Assembly: GCA_025934735.1 (NCBI GenBank)
Contig: JAICWP010000009.1
Location: 1 to 64,000, forward strand
Direction: 5' to 3'
DNA length: 64,000 nt
Source of the DNA: Terriglobales bacterium
GTDB lineage: Bacteria; Acidobacteriota; Terriglobia; Terriglobales; Acidobacteriaceae
In this document: positions 25,085 to 34,217 of the stretch, piece by piece
Layout: each line of letters starts with the position of its first letter
Position numbering within the stretch: the stretch's first letter is position 1
Program-made: the position numbers and the translations under genes
Notes under the pieces: generated by a model
Databases searched by the model: none
The model's input: the letters and a program-made list of their open reading frames with translations, nothing else
Told to the model about the DNA's origin: nothing

Positions 25085-26218
25085 ATGATGCTTGGCAGGT
25101 CTTGGCGATTCCTTGTGTTACTGCTCCTCCTGTCATGTCTCGCCTGCTGGGGCCAGGAGAAGCGCAAGATCATCATTGATCAGGATGCCGCCGGACCCGC
25201 CGGCACCGACCAGCAGTCCATTTTGCTGCTCATCCAATCCCCGCAAACCCAGGTGCTGGGCATCACCGTGGTGACCGGGGACATGTGGCTGAAGGCGGAA
25301 CTCGCGCACACCTTGCGCATGCTCGAGCTCATCGGGCGCACCGACATCCCGGTGGTGGCAGGAGCCGAGTATCCCCTGGTGCGGCGCAAAGCGGATACCG
25401 AGCTATGGGAGCAGCGTTATGGCTCGGTTGCGTGGCTGGGCGCGTGGACGCCGCGCTTCTACCATCCCGCCGACCAACTGGGCGGTCTCCCGGAAGGCCA
25501 GCCCAAAACCAAGCCGCTGGATGAGGATGCCGCCCATTTTCTGGTCCGGTTGATACGCAAGTACCCAGGCGAGGTCACCATTTATGAGGGCGGGCCCATG
25601 ACCAACCTCGCGCTGGCCATTTCCCTTGACCCTGATTTTCCGCGCCTGGCAAAGGAGTTGGTGTTCATGGGCGCCAGCCTGAATCCCCAGACCGACGATC
25701 CTGAGTTCATCAACACGCCGCGCCGCGAGTTTAACCTCTGGTTCGATCCGGAAGCGGCCCACACCGTATTGCGCGCCCCGTGGAAAAGAATCGTGTGCAC
25801 ACCCGTGGATATTTCAGTAAAGACCCGCATTACTCCGGAACTGATCAACCGCGTGAAGGCAGGACATTCCGCGGCTGCCCAATACATCGGCAAGTACGCT
25901 CGCCTGCGCCCAAACTATAACTACTTGTGGGATGAGCTGGCGGCAGCGGCCTGGCTGGATCCCTCCCTCATAACCGCCAAACAGACGCGCTTCCTGGATG
26001 TGAACCTCGACCAGGGCGGCAATTACGGCGATACCCTGAGTTGGGCAGAGGCCAACAAACCCAATCTGGTATCGCAACCCATCGAAGTGCAATTCGACCT
26101 GAATGCGGAGAAGTTCTACAACCTGTTTGTAGCCTTGCTCACGGCACCTACTCCGAAGGCTCACGCAGGCATAAGCCGGACGACGAAACATCAGCCCAGC
26201 TCACGTCCGGCAAGGTAA
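25085..26218 (+). CDS. Divergent exported nucleoside-hydrolase-family protein
   Basis: 377 residues with a signal peptide containing Cys residues near its end (LLSCLACWG), so it could be a lipoprotein. The nucleoside hydrolase fold is clear (KIIIDQDAAG, TIYEGGPMTNLALA, LAKELVFMGASLNP, NLWFDPEAAHTVL). The N-terminal fingerprint differs from the canonical DxDxxxDD: it reads DQDAAGPAGTDQQ (from Asp32), three residues longer and with the last Asp replaced by Gln. Calcium binding may be altered and the substrate may differ from that of the gene at 12739. GAGGTG precedes the ATG. Confidence 0.85.
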   Translation: MMLGRSWRFLVLLLLLSCLACWGQEKRKIIIDQDAAGPAGTDQQSILLLIQSPQTQVLGITVVTGDMWLKAELAHTLRMLELIGRTDIPVVAGAEYPLVRRKADTELWEQRYGSVAWLGAWTPRFYHPADQLGGLPEGQPKTKPLDEDAAHFLVRLIRKYPGEVTIYEGGPMTNLALAISLDPDFPRLAKELVFMGASLNPQTDDPEFINTPRREFNLWFDPEAAHTVLRAPWKRIVCTPVDISVKTRITPELINRVKAGHSAAAQYIGKYARLRPNYNYLWDELAAAAWLDPSLITAKQTRFLDVNLDQGGNYGDTLSWAEANKPNLVSQPIEVQFDLNAEKFYNLFVALLTAPTPKAHAGISRTTKHQPSSRPAR

Positions 26219-26224
26219 GTACTT

Positions 26225-29200
26225 CTACTGCGGCAGTTCCTCCAGCGCTTTCTGTGCTTGCGCGTGTCCGGGCTGTTGTTTGAGCAATTGCAGCAGAACA
26301 CCGCGAGCCTTCATAGGACTGCCTTCCAGGCTGTAGATGCGAGCTAGATTCAGATAGCACTGATCAAACTCCGGAGCGAGGCGCATGCACTTTCCCAGCG
26401 TAGCTATTGCTTCATCGGGACGACCGGTGCGCATATAGAGCACGCCCAGGTTATTCAAGGCTTCCGAATAATCGGGACGGAACTGCAATGCCCTTTGCAG
26501 ATATTGATAGGTGCGCTGGTTATTATCGGCGGCTGCAAAGACCATCGCCAAGCCATAGTTGGCTCCTGGGCTTTCGGGGTTGAGCGCAAGCGCCCGCTCA
26601 AACGTAGTGCGCGCCTTCTCCCACAGCTTCTGCTGCCGGTAAGCATTGCCCAGGTTTTCCAGCGCAATCAGGTTATTGGGACTCATCTGCAGGGCTTTCT
26701 GAAAATATTCTATTGCTTCGCCTACACGACCCTCTTGCGCTGCTATCAGCCCGAGATTGTTCCAGGCGTTGGGCAAAGTATCGGGATAGCTGGCGGGCAG
26801 TTTCACGGCCCGCATAAAACTTTGCTGCGCGTTCGCGGGCTGTCCTTTTTTCAAAGACACGCTGCCCAGACCATAGAGCGCCTCGGCGCTGGCCGGATCG
26901 TCATGAAGCGCAAGCTCGAAAAATGCCTGCGCCTGATCGAAATAGCCTCGCTGAAAAAATACCGAACCATACGATAGGTAATTGCGGCGAAACTCAAACG
27001 TGCTGGTGACTCCCGCAAAAGGCAACGCTCGTGCCAGCCGTTCTGAGACGTTACCCGGCATATGATGGAAATCATCCTCAATTCTTTCCGTATCCGCCGC
27101 ACCCTGGTACACCTTAACAATTTGACCCTGCTCATCAATCAGAAATGATGTTGGCAGCACCAGGTCGCGGTGGCGATCGAATAGATAGCGATACAGGATG
27201 TTGTAAATGGCGGTTACATCTTCGGAACCGGGCAGCACAGGGAAAGGAAACTGTGCGTCGCTCGCCGGTGCGTCAGAACTCCCGGAATCAACTTTCACCG
27301 TGAGCAACTGCAGGCCGTGGGCGGTCCAACGTGGGTGTACCCGGGAGAACTGTTCGAGTTCTTTCGTGCATTTCGCGGACTGCGAGCTCCAGAAATGCAA
27401 CAGAACCGGCTTGCCGCGCAGCGCCTTCAGGTTCCACACTCGACCGCGGATGTCCGGCAGAGCGAAGTCCGGGGCGGCAACAGGAGCCAGCAGCCAGGTT
27501 TCAACTCTGGCGGGAAGCGACTCTGTTTTCTGCGCGACGGCAATGTTTTGAGCAACCCGTGCCGGTGCCCGGAAAGGCTCGAGGCGCGGAGCTTGCGAGC
27601 CCTCTTCCACCCATATCCGGTGGTTGGGCGGAAGGTCGTGAAGTTCCTGCACCAGCCCGCTGGGCCAGCGAATCGAAGCCCGCACCGGCCGTTTCGCTTT
27701 TCCCAGGCCGAAGAATAGCTCTTTGCTGTGCTGGGAAAGAAATCCGGACCCTGCTTGCAACTCGCGGATCTGCTGCCCCGCATCGGTGTGTAACGTTACC
27801 AGGGCGCCGATGGCGTCCCGGTTGCTCCTCGTTCCGCGCAAGCGAAACGCAATCGACGGTGGCAGTTCGTCCATTACGTTCCTCAGCACTCGCAATTGCG
27901 GAGCGTTGCGGTTCTTGAGAAACACTTCCAGACGCCCATCGTAATCGAAATCCGCCAGCGCGAAGGCTCGGCCATCCTCCAAAGAATCGAGGCCGACGGC
28001 CGCGGAGACATCCGCAAAAGTCCCGTCTCCATTGTTGGCATAGAACACGTTGCGCTCGTACCCGCTCCAGGTGCCATCCGCCCGGATCAGTTCGTTGATC
28101 GCGTCCCATCCTTGCTCGTACTGGTGCGCCGGGCTGGCCTGCTGGGGCGAATTGGCGACCACCTGCCGCCAGAAAAAGCTGTTTAAGTCCTGGCGCGAGG
28201 GACCGGAGACCATGCCATTCGCCACATAGAGATCAGGGAAACCGTCATGGTCGAAGTCCCAGGCGTCGCACGACCACGACCACCGGCCCATGCCCACGCC
28301 AGCGGAACTCGTTGTGTCGCGAAAAGTACCGCTGTTGCGAAACAGGGAATTGCCCATGGCGTGCTTGCGATAAAGTGCGCGCACCGGTTGCGGGGCATCC
28401 TTCTGGAATACATCTTGCGTGGAGATGCGCTCCCCTGCCGCCGTCCACATATTGGCCACGTACAGGTCCTGATTGCCGTCCCTGTCATAATCCAGCCAGC
28501 ACACGCCCATGCCCGCCCCGGTGTCCTCCACTCCTTCTTCCTCCGCCACGTCGCGGAAGGTGCCATCGCCCTGGTTGCGGTACAAGTTTTTGCGGCCGAA
28601 GTCGTTCACCACGTACAGGTCGGGCCAGCCGTCGCGGTTATAGTCGTTCCAGCCGCAACAGAAGCTGTAGCGCGTGTTGTTGCGGTTGAGTCCCGCTTGG
28701 GCCGTCATATCACGGAAACTCCCATCGCGGTTATTGCGCATCAGGAAATTCGGTGGGCCGTTCTCCGCGGCGTAATACGGATACGGATAGCGATATTGGC
28801 CGGTCCCCTGATAATAGGCGTAAAGACAGAAATAGATATCGAGCCATCCGTCGCGGTCGTAATCGGCCGCGGCTGCGCCGGTGAACGTGCCTTGCGGAGG
28901 TGCCGCGAACTGAAACGCGTCCGGCCTCTGCCGGAACCTGCCCCCTCCCTGGTTAAGGAAAAGCAGGGGACCCGTGGCGCGCACCACGATCAGGTCCTGG
29001 CGGCCATCGTTATCGAAGTCGGCAAAAATTGCACACGCCGTATTTTCCAGGACGCCTACCCCGGCAGCCTCCGTGATGTCCTCAAACGTGCCGTCGCCGC
29101 GATTGCGGAACAGGCGGTTGGGAAGGCCGGCGGGTTGGCAAATGTAAATATCGTCGAACCCGTCGTTATCAATATCGCCAACGGAGATTCCATTATGGCC

Positions 29201-30118
29201 ATAAATATCAATACCGGAGGCCCCGTCCAGAACCGTGCGCCAGTAGTCGGTTCCGTGCAGCAGTTGCGAGGAATAAGAAGAGTTGCCGCCAAAAGCCTCT
29301 GCTGTAATGTCGGCGAAAATAGGGGCGGAGGAGCGGCTGCGGGTTTCTTCCAGCGCCTTCCATTTGCTCAGCTGAAATCCACTACCGGAGTTTTCCCACT
29401 CCAGGTCCCAGTGGCCGACGCGTTGCTCGCGATAAAACTTATCGCCCGAGCCCGCCAGTTCGTAGCGCACGCGCGTTTGCAGCCCGCTGGAGAAGTCCTG
29501 CCCGGACGACGGTAACGATTGGCCCCTGATGCTGGTCACTTGGAATTCCGCCGTAAGCAGACTGGAAAATTCGCTTAGCCCCGACTGCAGTTCCTGCAGG
29601 AACGCATCTCGTCCCAGGGCCGGCACAGCGGCAAACTTGTTTCGCCAGATTTCCAGCGTCGCTCCCGAACGCACCGCCCGCGATTCAGCAGGCTGCAGGG
29701 CTGTCCCCGAAAAATTCGTTCCTAGAACTTGGGCGATAGCCTCCAACCCGCGCGGGCTCTGCCGCAGCCTGGAACTCCATTGCGAAAGAATGGCTGCGAT
29801 CTGGTCGTAATATTTTTCGCTGACAAACCTATCGTGTCCCGCCTCGGCCTGGAGCAGCGTGGGATCGAGGGAGTCTGGAGTGCGGTAGTGAGGATGCAGA
29901 TGAAACTGCTGGCCGGGAGAACCTAAGTCACGACAATCAGAAGCGCCAACAGCCCCCCACCCGTAGCCGCGCAGGCCCGCGGGAATCAGTGCCGCTGAGG
30001 CTCCCTGGCAGCAGCGAATCAGAAAATCTCGACGGCCGAAATTGACCGCCGGGCGCGGCTTTCCTGGCCGACTCAGCGCAGTCCCCCAAAGGGTGAAGTG
30101 TGGCAGCGAACTTAGCAC
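26225..30118 (-). CDS. CRTAC1-like FG-GAP/UnbV protein fused to redoxin and TPR domains
   Basis: 1,297 residues from a GTG. A Tat motif (GRRDFLIRCCQ, about 28-38) lies near the N-terminus. A helical domain (60-260) is followed by six or more FG-GAP/VCBS repeats with DxDxDGxxD calcium loops (DIDNDGFDD, DYDRDGWLD, DYNRDGWPD, DFDHDGFPD). The ASPIC/UnbV domain has RSNRDAIGALVTLH and IRWPSGLVQEL. A thioredoxin/redoxin domain (FALPDIRGRVWNLKALRGKP) has the CxxC site replaced by SAKC. At least five TPRs end the protein. Probably exported and involved in surface or periplasmic protein interactions. It is divergent from a TPR gene 92 bp away. Confidence 0.9.
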   Translation of the reverse strand: MLSSLPHFTLWGTALSRPGKPRPAVNFGRRDFLIRCCQGASAALIPAGLRGYGWGAVGASDCRDLGSPGQQFHLHPHYRTPDSLDPTLLQAEAGHDRFVSEKYYDQIAAILSQWSSRLRQSPRGLEAIAQVLGTNFSGTALQPAESRAVRSGATLEIWRNKFAAVPALGRDAFLQELQSGLSEFSSLLTAEFQVTSIRGQSLPSSGQDFSSGLQTRVRYELAGSGDKFYREQRVGHWDLEWENSGSGFQLSKWKALEETRSRSSAPIFADITAEAFGGNSSYSSQLLHGTDYWRTVLDGASGIDIYGHNGISVGDIDNDGFDDIYICQPAGLPNRLFRNRGDGTFEDITEAAGVGVLENTACAIFADFDNDGRQDLIVVRATGPLLFLNQGGGRFRQRPDAFQFAAPPQGTFTGAAAADYDRDGWLDIYFCLYAYYQGTGQYRYPYPYYAAENGPPNFLMRNNRDGSFRDMTAQAGLNRNNTRYSFCCGWNDYNRDGWPDLYVVNDFGRKNLYRNQGDGTFRDVAEEEGVEDTGAGMGVCWLDYDRDGNQDLYVANMWTAAGERISTQDVFQKDAPQPVRALYRKHAMGNSLFRNSGTFRDTTSSAGVGMGRWSWSCDAWDFDHDGFPDLYVANGMVSGPSRQDLNSFFWRQVVANSPQQASPAHQYEQGWDAINELIRADGTWSGYERNVFYANNGDGTFADVSAAVGLDSLEDGRAFALADFDYDGRLEVFLKNRNAPQLRVLRNVMDELPPSIAFRLRGTRSNRDAIGALVTLHTDAGQQIRELQAGSGFLSQHSKELFFGLGKAKRPVRASIRWPSGLVQELHDLPPNHRIWVEEGSQAPRLEPFRAPARVAQNIAVAQKTESLPARVETWLLAPVAAPDFALPDIRGRVWNLKALRGKPVLLHFWSSQSAKCTKELEQFSRVHPRWTAHGLQLLTVKVDSGSSDAPASDAQFPFPVLPGSEDVTAIYNILYRYLFDRHRDLVLPTSFLIDEQGQIVKVYQGAADTERIEDDFHHMPGNVSERLARALPFAGVTSTFEFRRNYLSYGSVFFQRGYFDQAQAFFELALHDDPASAEALYGLGSVSLKKGQPANAQQSFMRAVKLPASYPDTLPNAWNNLGLIAAQEGRVGEAIEYFQKALQMSPNNLIALENLGNAYRQQKLWEKARTTFERALALNPESPGANYGLAMVFAAADNNQRTYQYLQRALQFRPDYSEALNNLGVLYMRTGRPDEAIATLGKCMRLAPEFDQCYLNLARIYSLEGSPMKARGVLLQLLKQQPGHAQAQKALEELPQ

Positions 30119-30210
30119 CGGTACCCAGGGACGTCAAGGTTGGTCAGAGGGCGAGATCACTGAGGTCCCAAGCCTCGCCTCTGCGCTGGCTGTGGTAGGC
30201 TACGCCTCAA

Positions 30211-31554
30211 ATGCGCGGGAAAGCGCAGACAGCGAAATCCATTCCGCCCGGGATCAGAATTCTTAACGCGCGCGCGTCTTTGCTTCTGCTCGCCTTGGCC
30301 GTGGCCATTGCTGCGGGCAAGCCCGCATTCCCGCAAACCGCTGCGCAACCTCCTGCCGAGGTTTCCGCGGCCGGGCAGCCCACGACCAGCGCCGCCGCCG
30401 AAGCTCACTTGAGCCGCGGCTACGACGCCCTTAAGCAGGACCAGTACACGGTAGCCGTGGATGAATTTCGCGCTGCGCTTGGCCTGGATCCTACGTTGGT
30501 CCTGCGGGGTCGGTTTCCTCTCGCGGTTGCGCTCTTCGAAATGCACAAGTCTGAGGACGCCCGCCGTGAACTGGAAGCAGTGCGCCAGGCGGTTGGCGAT
30601 CACCCCAACGTGATGTATTACCTGGGCCGCCTCGACCTGCTCGATCACAAGTTCTCGGACGCCATTCGTCACTTCACTAAGGCTGTGGTGAAGCCGCCCT
30701 TTTCCGACACGTTCTACTACCTCGGCTACGCTTATTTCCGCCAAGGCGACTTGCCGGCCGCAGAAAAGTGGCTCAAGCAGGCCGAAGTTGCAACTCCCCA
30801 CGACTCGCGCGTCCCTTACCAGTTGGGGTTCGTCTATCGCCAAAAGGGACTGAAAACGGAATCGGATGCTGCTTTTGCGAAAGCCGAACAGCTTCGCCGG
30901 CGCGATGCCGAGGAGGCCCGCATCCAGGGCGAATGCGTTCAAAAGCTCGACCAGGGCCTGCGCCAGGAGGCGCACGCCGTCTGCGACCAGCTCTACGATG
31001 CCAGCGACGGCGATCGCCTCACCACACTGGGCACGCTTTACGGCCAGCACGGTGACTACGAAGCCGCTCTCAAGCCCTTGCGCCGGGCGGCGGAGCTCTC
31101 TCCGCAGTCGCCGCAGACGCAATTTAATCTGGCGCTGGTTTATTTCCAGCTCAACCGCTTTCAGGAGGCGCGCGCTCCTCTGCACAACGCGCTGCAGCGC
31201 TGGCCTGACTTGTTTCAGCTGAACGCTCTGTATGGCTCCGTGTTGTGGAAGTTAGGCGAAGAGCTTCCCGCTTATCAGGCGCTGCGGCACGCTCATGAGC
31301 TTGGCCCTGGCGATTCCGGAACGGCAGACCTGCTTTACTCCGTGAGCCTGGGGTTGGCCGCGAACAGCCAGAAGCTCCATCACTACTCTGACGCGTTGCA
31401 ATATTGCGAACAGGCTGCCAATGTGCGCCCCGCCGAGCCCGAACCCCATCGCCGCATGGCCAGGATCTATGCGCTCACCGGCCGTCCAGCCCAGGCCGGA
31501 GCCGAGCAAAAGCAAGCCGACCGCCTGGCCCAGAACGCCGGTCATCATCCCTGA
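30211..31554 (+). CDS. Exported TPR-repeat protein
   Basis: 447 residues. A hydrophobic stretch at about 17-32 (ASLLLLALAVAIAAG) acts as signal or anchor. Around ten TPRs run from residue 60 to the end (AHLSRGYDALKQDQYTVAVD, FYYLGYAYFRQGDLPAAEKW, QTQFNLALVYFQLNRFQEAR). No enzyme domain. Divergent from the CRTAC1-like gene, which also ends in TPRs, so they may share a promoter region and act on the same envelope complex. Confidence 0.85.
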   Translation: MRGKAQTAKSIPPGIRILNARASLLLLALAVAIAAGKPAFPQTAAQPPAEVSAAGQPTTSAAAEAHLSRGYDALKQDQYTVAVDEFRAALGLDPTLVLRGRFPLAVALFEMHKSEDARRELEAVRQAVGDHPNVMYYLGRLDLLDHKFSDAIRHFTKAVVKPPFSDTFYYLGYAYFRQGDLPAAEKWLKQAEVATPHDSRVPYQLGFVYRQKGLKTESDAAFAKAEQLRRRDAEEARIQGECVQKLDQGLRQEAHAVCDQLYDASDGDRLTTLGTLYGQHGDYEAALKPLRRAAELSPQSPQTQFNLALVYFQLNRFQEARAPLHNALQRWPDLFQLNALYGSVLWKLGEELPAYQALRHAHELGPGDSGTADLLYSVSLGLAANSQKLHHYSDALQYCEQAANVRPAEPEPHRRMARIYALTGRPAQAGAEQKQADRLAQNAGHHP

Positions 31555-31640
31555 GCAGCAGCCGCCAGCTCTGTACTTCCGGCCTTTCGTCCCGTCTGAA
31601 TGGGTGAGCCCCTCCGCAACTCCGCCGCGGCGCTTCTCGA

Positions 31641-32054
31641 TTACTTCGTCCGGCGCCCTCCCGCCCATTGCGGCACGCCTTGAGCATCGCGCAACACCAG
31701 TGTTTTGTCTTCTTTCTTGACCTCGCGGGCGATCAGCGCTTCGTTCTCTCCCAGTTTCACCTTGGAGCCCAGCACCTCAATTTCATCCCCTTTGGCGAAC
31801 GAGAATCCCTGGCTGGTGATGTACGAAGAAGGCCCGGCGTGCACCTCCAAGCTCCCAACCTCAGTCTTCAACAGCAGGTGGATTCCATTCCAACCGCGTC
31901 GGCCACTGACTTGCTTCACTTGCTCCACGGTGCCCTTGACCGTGGTCTCAGTGCTGGGATCATAGTTTCGCGCCCGCCACGAGCTTTGCGCCTGCACCAC
32001 CATCGTCGAAACAAGCAGGAATGACATCACGACAAGAAAATGTTTTGCTCTCAT
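31641..32054 (-). CDS. Small secreted OB-like protein of unknown function
   Basis: 137 residues from the ATG at 32054 (an ATG 18 bp earlier is possible). Signal peptide about 1-23 (LVVMSFLLVSTMVVQAQ). The mature part has the pattern ETTVKGTVEQVKQV, GIHLLLKTEVGSLEVHAGPS, GDEIEVLGSKVKLGENEALI and LVLRDAQGVPQW, typical of a small secreted OB-like family that is common in soil bacteria and has no assigned function. Convergent with the TPR gene. Confidence 0.75.
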   Translation of the reverse strand: MRAKHFLVVMSFLLVSTMVVQAQSSWRARNYDPSTETTVKGTVEQVKQVSGRRGWNGIHLLLKTEVGSLEVHAGPSSYITSQGFSFAKGDEIEVLGSKVKLGENEALIAREVKKEDKTLVLRDAQGVPQWAGGRRTK

Positions 32055-32370
32055 ATCCAATCTCCTTTGCAACCTCTCGAGCGCGCCAGGATGCTGGTGA
32101 CACGAACTGCCCTAGCATGGCTCGTAACTATTAAATTCGCTCTGCTTGGGTTTGTTACAGAAAAGTAGATCGGTTCGCCTTGTTGACAAGAATAGTTCCC
32201 ACTTCGGGATTGGAACCGACCTTCAGCTCCTGGCCCGGGCGGTGGCATACGAGATACATCCGGCACCGGCAGGAAGGTGCATCGTAAACATTGGGCAGGG
32301 TCGAATGAGGAGTAAAGGCCCTGCTACCGAATTGGCAGTATAATCGTCCAAGAAAGTAGAACTCAGCTGC
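32055..32370. other. Gene-free stretch between divergent genes
   Basis: This 316-bp gap separates the OB-like gene and a small predicted exported protein. The only signal I see is a TATAAT at 32339-32344, about 25 bp upstream of the ATG at 32371, without a matching -35. Confidence 0.4.
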
Positions 32371-32694
32371 ATGCCTCCAAGAAGCTATCGCCGATTCCAC
32401 TGCTTTCGCTTGGCCGTGGGCGGATTTGCACTTTGCCTCATGCTGCTGATGGCCTTCCACGCTCCCGCCGGGGCGCTTGCCTTCCCCGGCCAGCACACCG
32501 CTGGGTCTCACGTAGGTCATTCCCGGCAGCCTTGCCTGGATTCGGCCGGTTTCGACTCGACGCTGCCCCAGAGCGGCTTCTGCCTGGTATTTCTTCCTCA
32601 GCCAACTCGCCAGCCACTCCGTTCCAATCGGATGGCCGACGCAGCGACTCCGAGCGAGTTTCGCCTCTATAACCGACCTCCCCCACTAAGCTAA
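32371..32694 (+). CDS. Small predicted exported protein, unknown
   Basis: 107 residues. A hydrophobic segment (about 15-38) is followed by a Pro/His/Ser-rich mature part ending YNRPPPLS, reminiscent of small, poorly conserved secreted proteins. No ribosome site is visible before the ATG, but a TATAAT lies 27 bp upstream, suggesting a nearly leaderless message. Could be spurious. Confidence 0.4.
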   Translation: MPPRSYRRFHCFRLAVGGFALCLMLLMAFHAPAGALAFPGQHTAGSHVGHSRQPCLDSAGFDSTLPQSGFCLVFLPQPTRQPLRSNRMADAATPSEFRLYNRPPPLS

Positions 32695-32786
32695 CTTCCA
32701 CTGCTTCTCGAGCGTGACCTGCGATTACTTCGCCCAGACACGTCACGGTTGTCATCTCTGTTTTTCCACTTCCGTGGGAGGCGTAT

Positions 32787-33023
32787 ATGAACGAAAAAGC
32801 CAATCTGACTTTGACGTTAGCTGGAAAGGACGGCTCCGCGTTCGTGGTGGATAGCCTGCAAAGCATCTATGCCCGGGTGCAGCAATTGCACAGTTCCGAT
32901 GTTGCCCTGCTGGAATTTACGGTTGTGATTCCCCGTTATCAGCTCAAGGAAGTCCTGCGCACCCTGGCGGAAGGCGCCACCGAGTTCACCTTCGAGGAAC
33001 CTGCGGGTTCCCAGAGCCACTGA
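32787..33023 (+). CDS. Small cytoplasmic protein of unknown function
   Basis: 78 residues with GGGAGG 7 nt before the ATG. Strong beta/alpha alternation (LTLTLAGKDGSAFVVDSLQS, VALLEFTVVIPRYQLKEVLR). It starts a run of three genes on the same strand (gaps of 16 bp, then a 4-bp overlap) ending in a MarR-type regulator. No family recognised. Confidence 0.65.
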   Translation: MNEKANLTLTLAGKDGSAFVVDSLQSIYARVQQLHSSDVALLEFTVVIPRYQLKEVLRTLAEGATEFTFEEPAGSQSH

Positions 33024-33039
33024 CCGGGAGGATCATCGC

Positions 33040-33633
33040 ATGTCACAAACAGGTACTCCTCGCCCCACCAGCACCGTGGATGAACCCCGGGTTAACCGTG
33101 AATCATGGCGCCAGCTGTTGCTGGCTGCCGTGGGCTTCGCCGTGGTCGCCTTCCTCGTCACCGAACTGATGCATCATCTGCTGGTTCCGGATTTGGGGCC
33201 TTATCGAGAAAGGATGATGGCGGAAGGCGGTTCCGCCCTCATCCTGGGAATGCTGGCGGCAAAACTCCTGCACAGTGCTTACCGTACTCGCCAGCACGCG
33301 CTGGCCCGCCTGCAGGTCATTTCAGAAGTCAATCATCACGTGCGCAACGCCTTGGAAGTGATCTCCTTATCGGCGTATATCACGCGCGATGAGGAAGCCA
33401 TTCGCCGCATCATGGAAGGCGTAAACCGTATTGATTGGGCCCTGCGTGAAATTCTGCCACGAGAACGATTTCCGCTTTGCAGCGGGGAACCGCCGGCAGA
33501 CTCCACACCGACGGCTTCTTCCAATCCCGGCACAGCGCCGGGCTCCGGCCATCAACTCGGGGATTCTTTTCCGCTGACCGAGCCGCTGTCGCATGAAGCC
33601 GGCGGTGATGCTGCTGTCGGGAGCGTGCTATGA
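33040..33633 (+). CDS. Membrane protein with histidine-kinase-like H-box but no ATPase domain
   Basis: 197 residues with two membrane segments (about 25-44 and 63-80). They are followed by a helix with EVNHHVRNALEVISLSAY, which resembles the dimerisation/phosphoacceptor helix of sensor kinases (candidate His99 or His100). A second helix (IRRIMEGVNRIDWALREIL) could complete a helical hairpin. No HATPase domain follows; the C-terminal 45 residues are low-complexity. It might be a phosphotransfer partner, a dimerisation decoy or a remnant. Its stop overlaps the MarR start by ATGA. Confidence 0.6.
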   Translation: MSQTGTPRPTSTVDEPRVNRESWRQLLLAAVGFAVVAFLVTELMHHLLVPDLGPYRERMMAEGGSALILGMLAAKLLHSAYRTRQHALARLQVISEVNHHVRNALEVISLSAYITRDEEAIRRIMEGVNRIDWALREILPRERFPLCSGEPPADSTPTASSNPGTAPGSGHQLGDSFPLTEPLSHEAGGDAAVGSVL

Positions 33634-34097
33634 AGACCCGGGATTTAGCCGAACTCAGCTATCACCTGGTCTGTCTGCGGTCACTAGGTTATCGAAACGC
33701 CCGGGAAAGCGGGCTGGCGCCGCGGGAATACGAGCTGCTCCTCGCCATTAAAACTCTGCCGCCGGACACCCGTCGCAGTATTCGCGAATTGTCGGCCAGG
33801 TTGCACATGCAACGCCACGGCGTAGTAGAGCTCGCCACCCGCCTGCAGCGTCGCGGCCTGCTACGGCGTTACCACGATCAGCAGGATGGCCGCCAGGCTC
33901 GCCTGGCCCTTACTGCCCAGGGCGCACGCGTTTTACGCGACTTGGTCAATTGGGAAAACACCCGCCTTCGCTCCTCGGCGCAGGAAGTGCTTTCCACTCT
34001 CCGGCGTCTCATGGGGGAGGTACCTGTTAACGGCAACGGGTTGCCGCCAAGCCTGAAAGGCAAGCGCCGGCAGCCCTCCTCTCAAAGCCGCAAATGA
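33630..34097 (+). CDS. MarR-family transcriptional regulator
   Basis: 155 residues. The winged-helix core is readable: TRRSIRELSARLHMQRHGVV as helix-turn-helix, then ELATRLQRRGLLRRYHDQQD and GRQARLALTAQGARVL as wing. Start overlaps the preceding gene by 4 bp, so the regulator is translated together with the kinase-like membrane protein. The basic C-terminus (KGKRRQPSSQSRK) is unusual. Targets unknown; autoregulation is typical of the family. Confidence 0.8.
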   Translation: MKTRDLAELSYHLVCLRSLGYRNARESGLAPREYELLLAIKTLPPDTRRSIRELSARLHMQRHGVVELATRLQRRGLLRRYHDQQDGRQARLALTAQGARVLRDLVNWENTRLRSSAQEVLSTLRRLMGEVPVNGNGLPPSLKGKRRQPSSQSRK

Positions 34098-34217
34098 CCT
34101 GTCCCGCTCTTGCCGCATCCGAGTCTTCATCCTGGGCTGACGAAGCATCCAAATCCAGGGCTGCAGTGCGCCGCAAGTAACGTCCTGCTAACATTCAAGG
34201 CAAGCACCTTTGGCTCG

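Noticed and set aside
28247-29515. 422-residue antisense frame
   Set aside because: Shadow of the CRTAC1-like gene; low-complexity V/A/I repeats mirror the calcium-loop codons.
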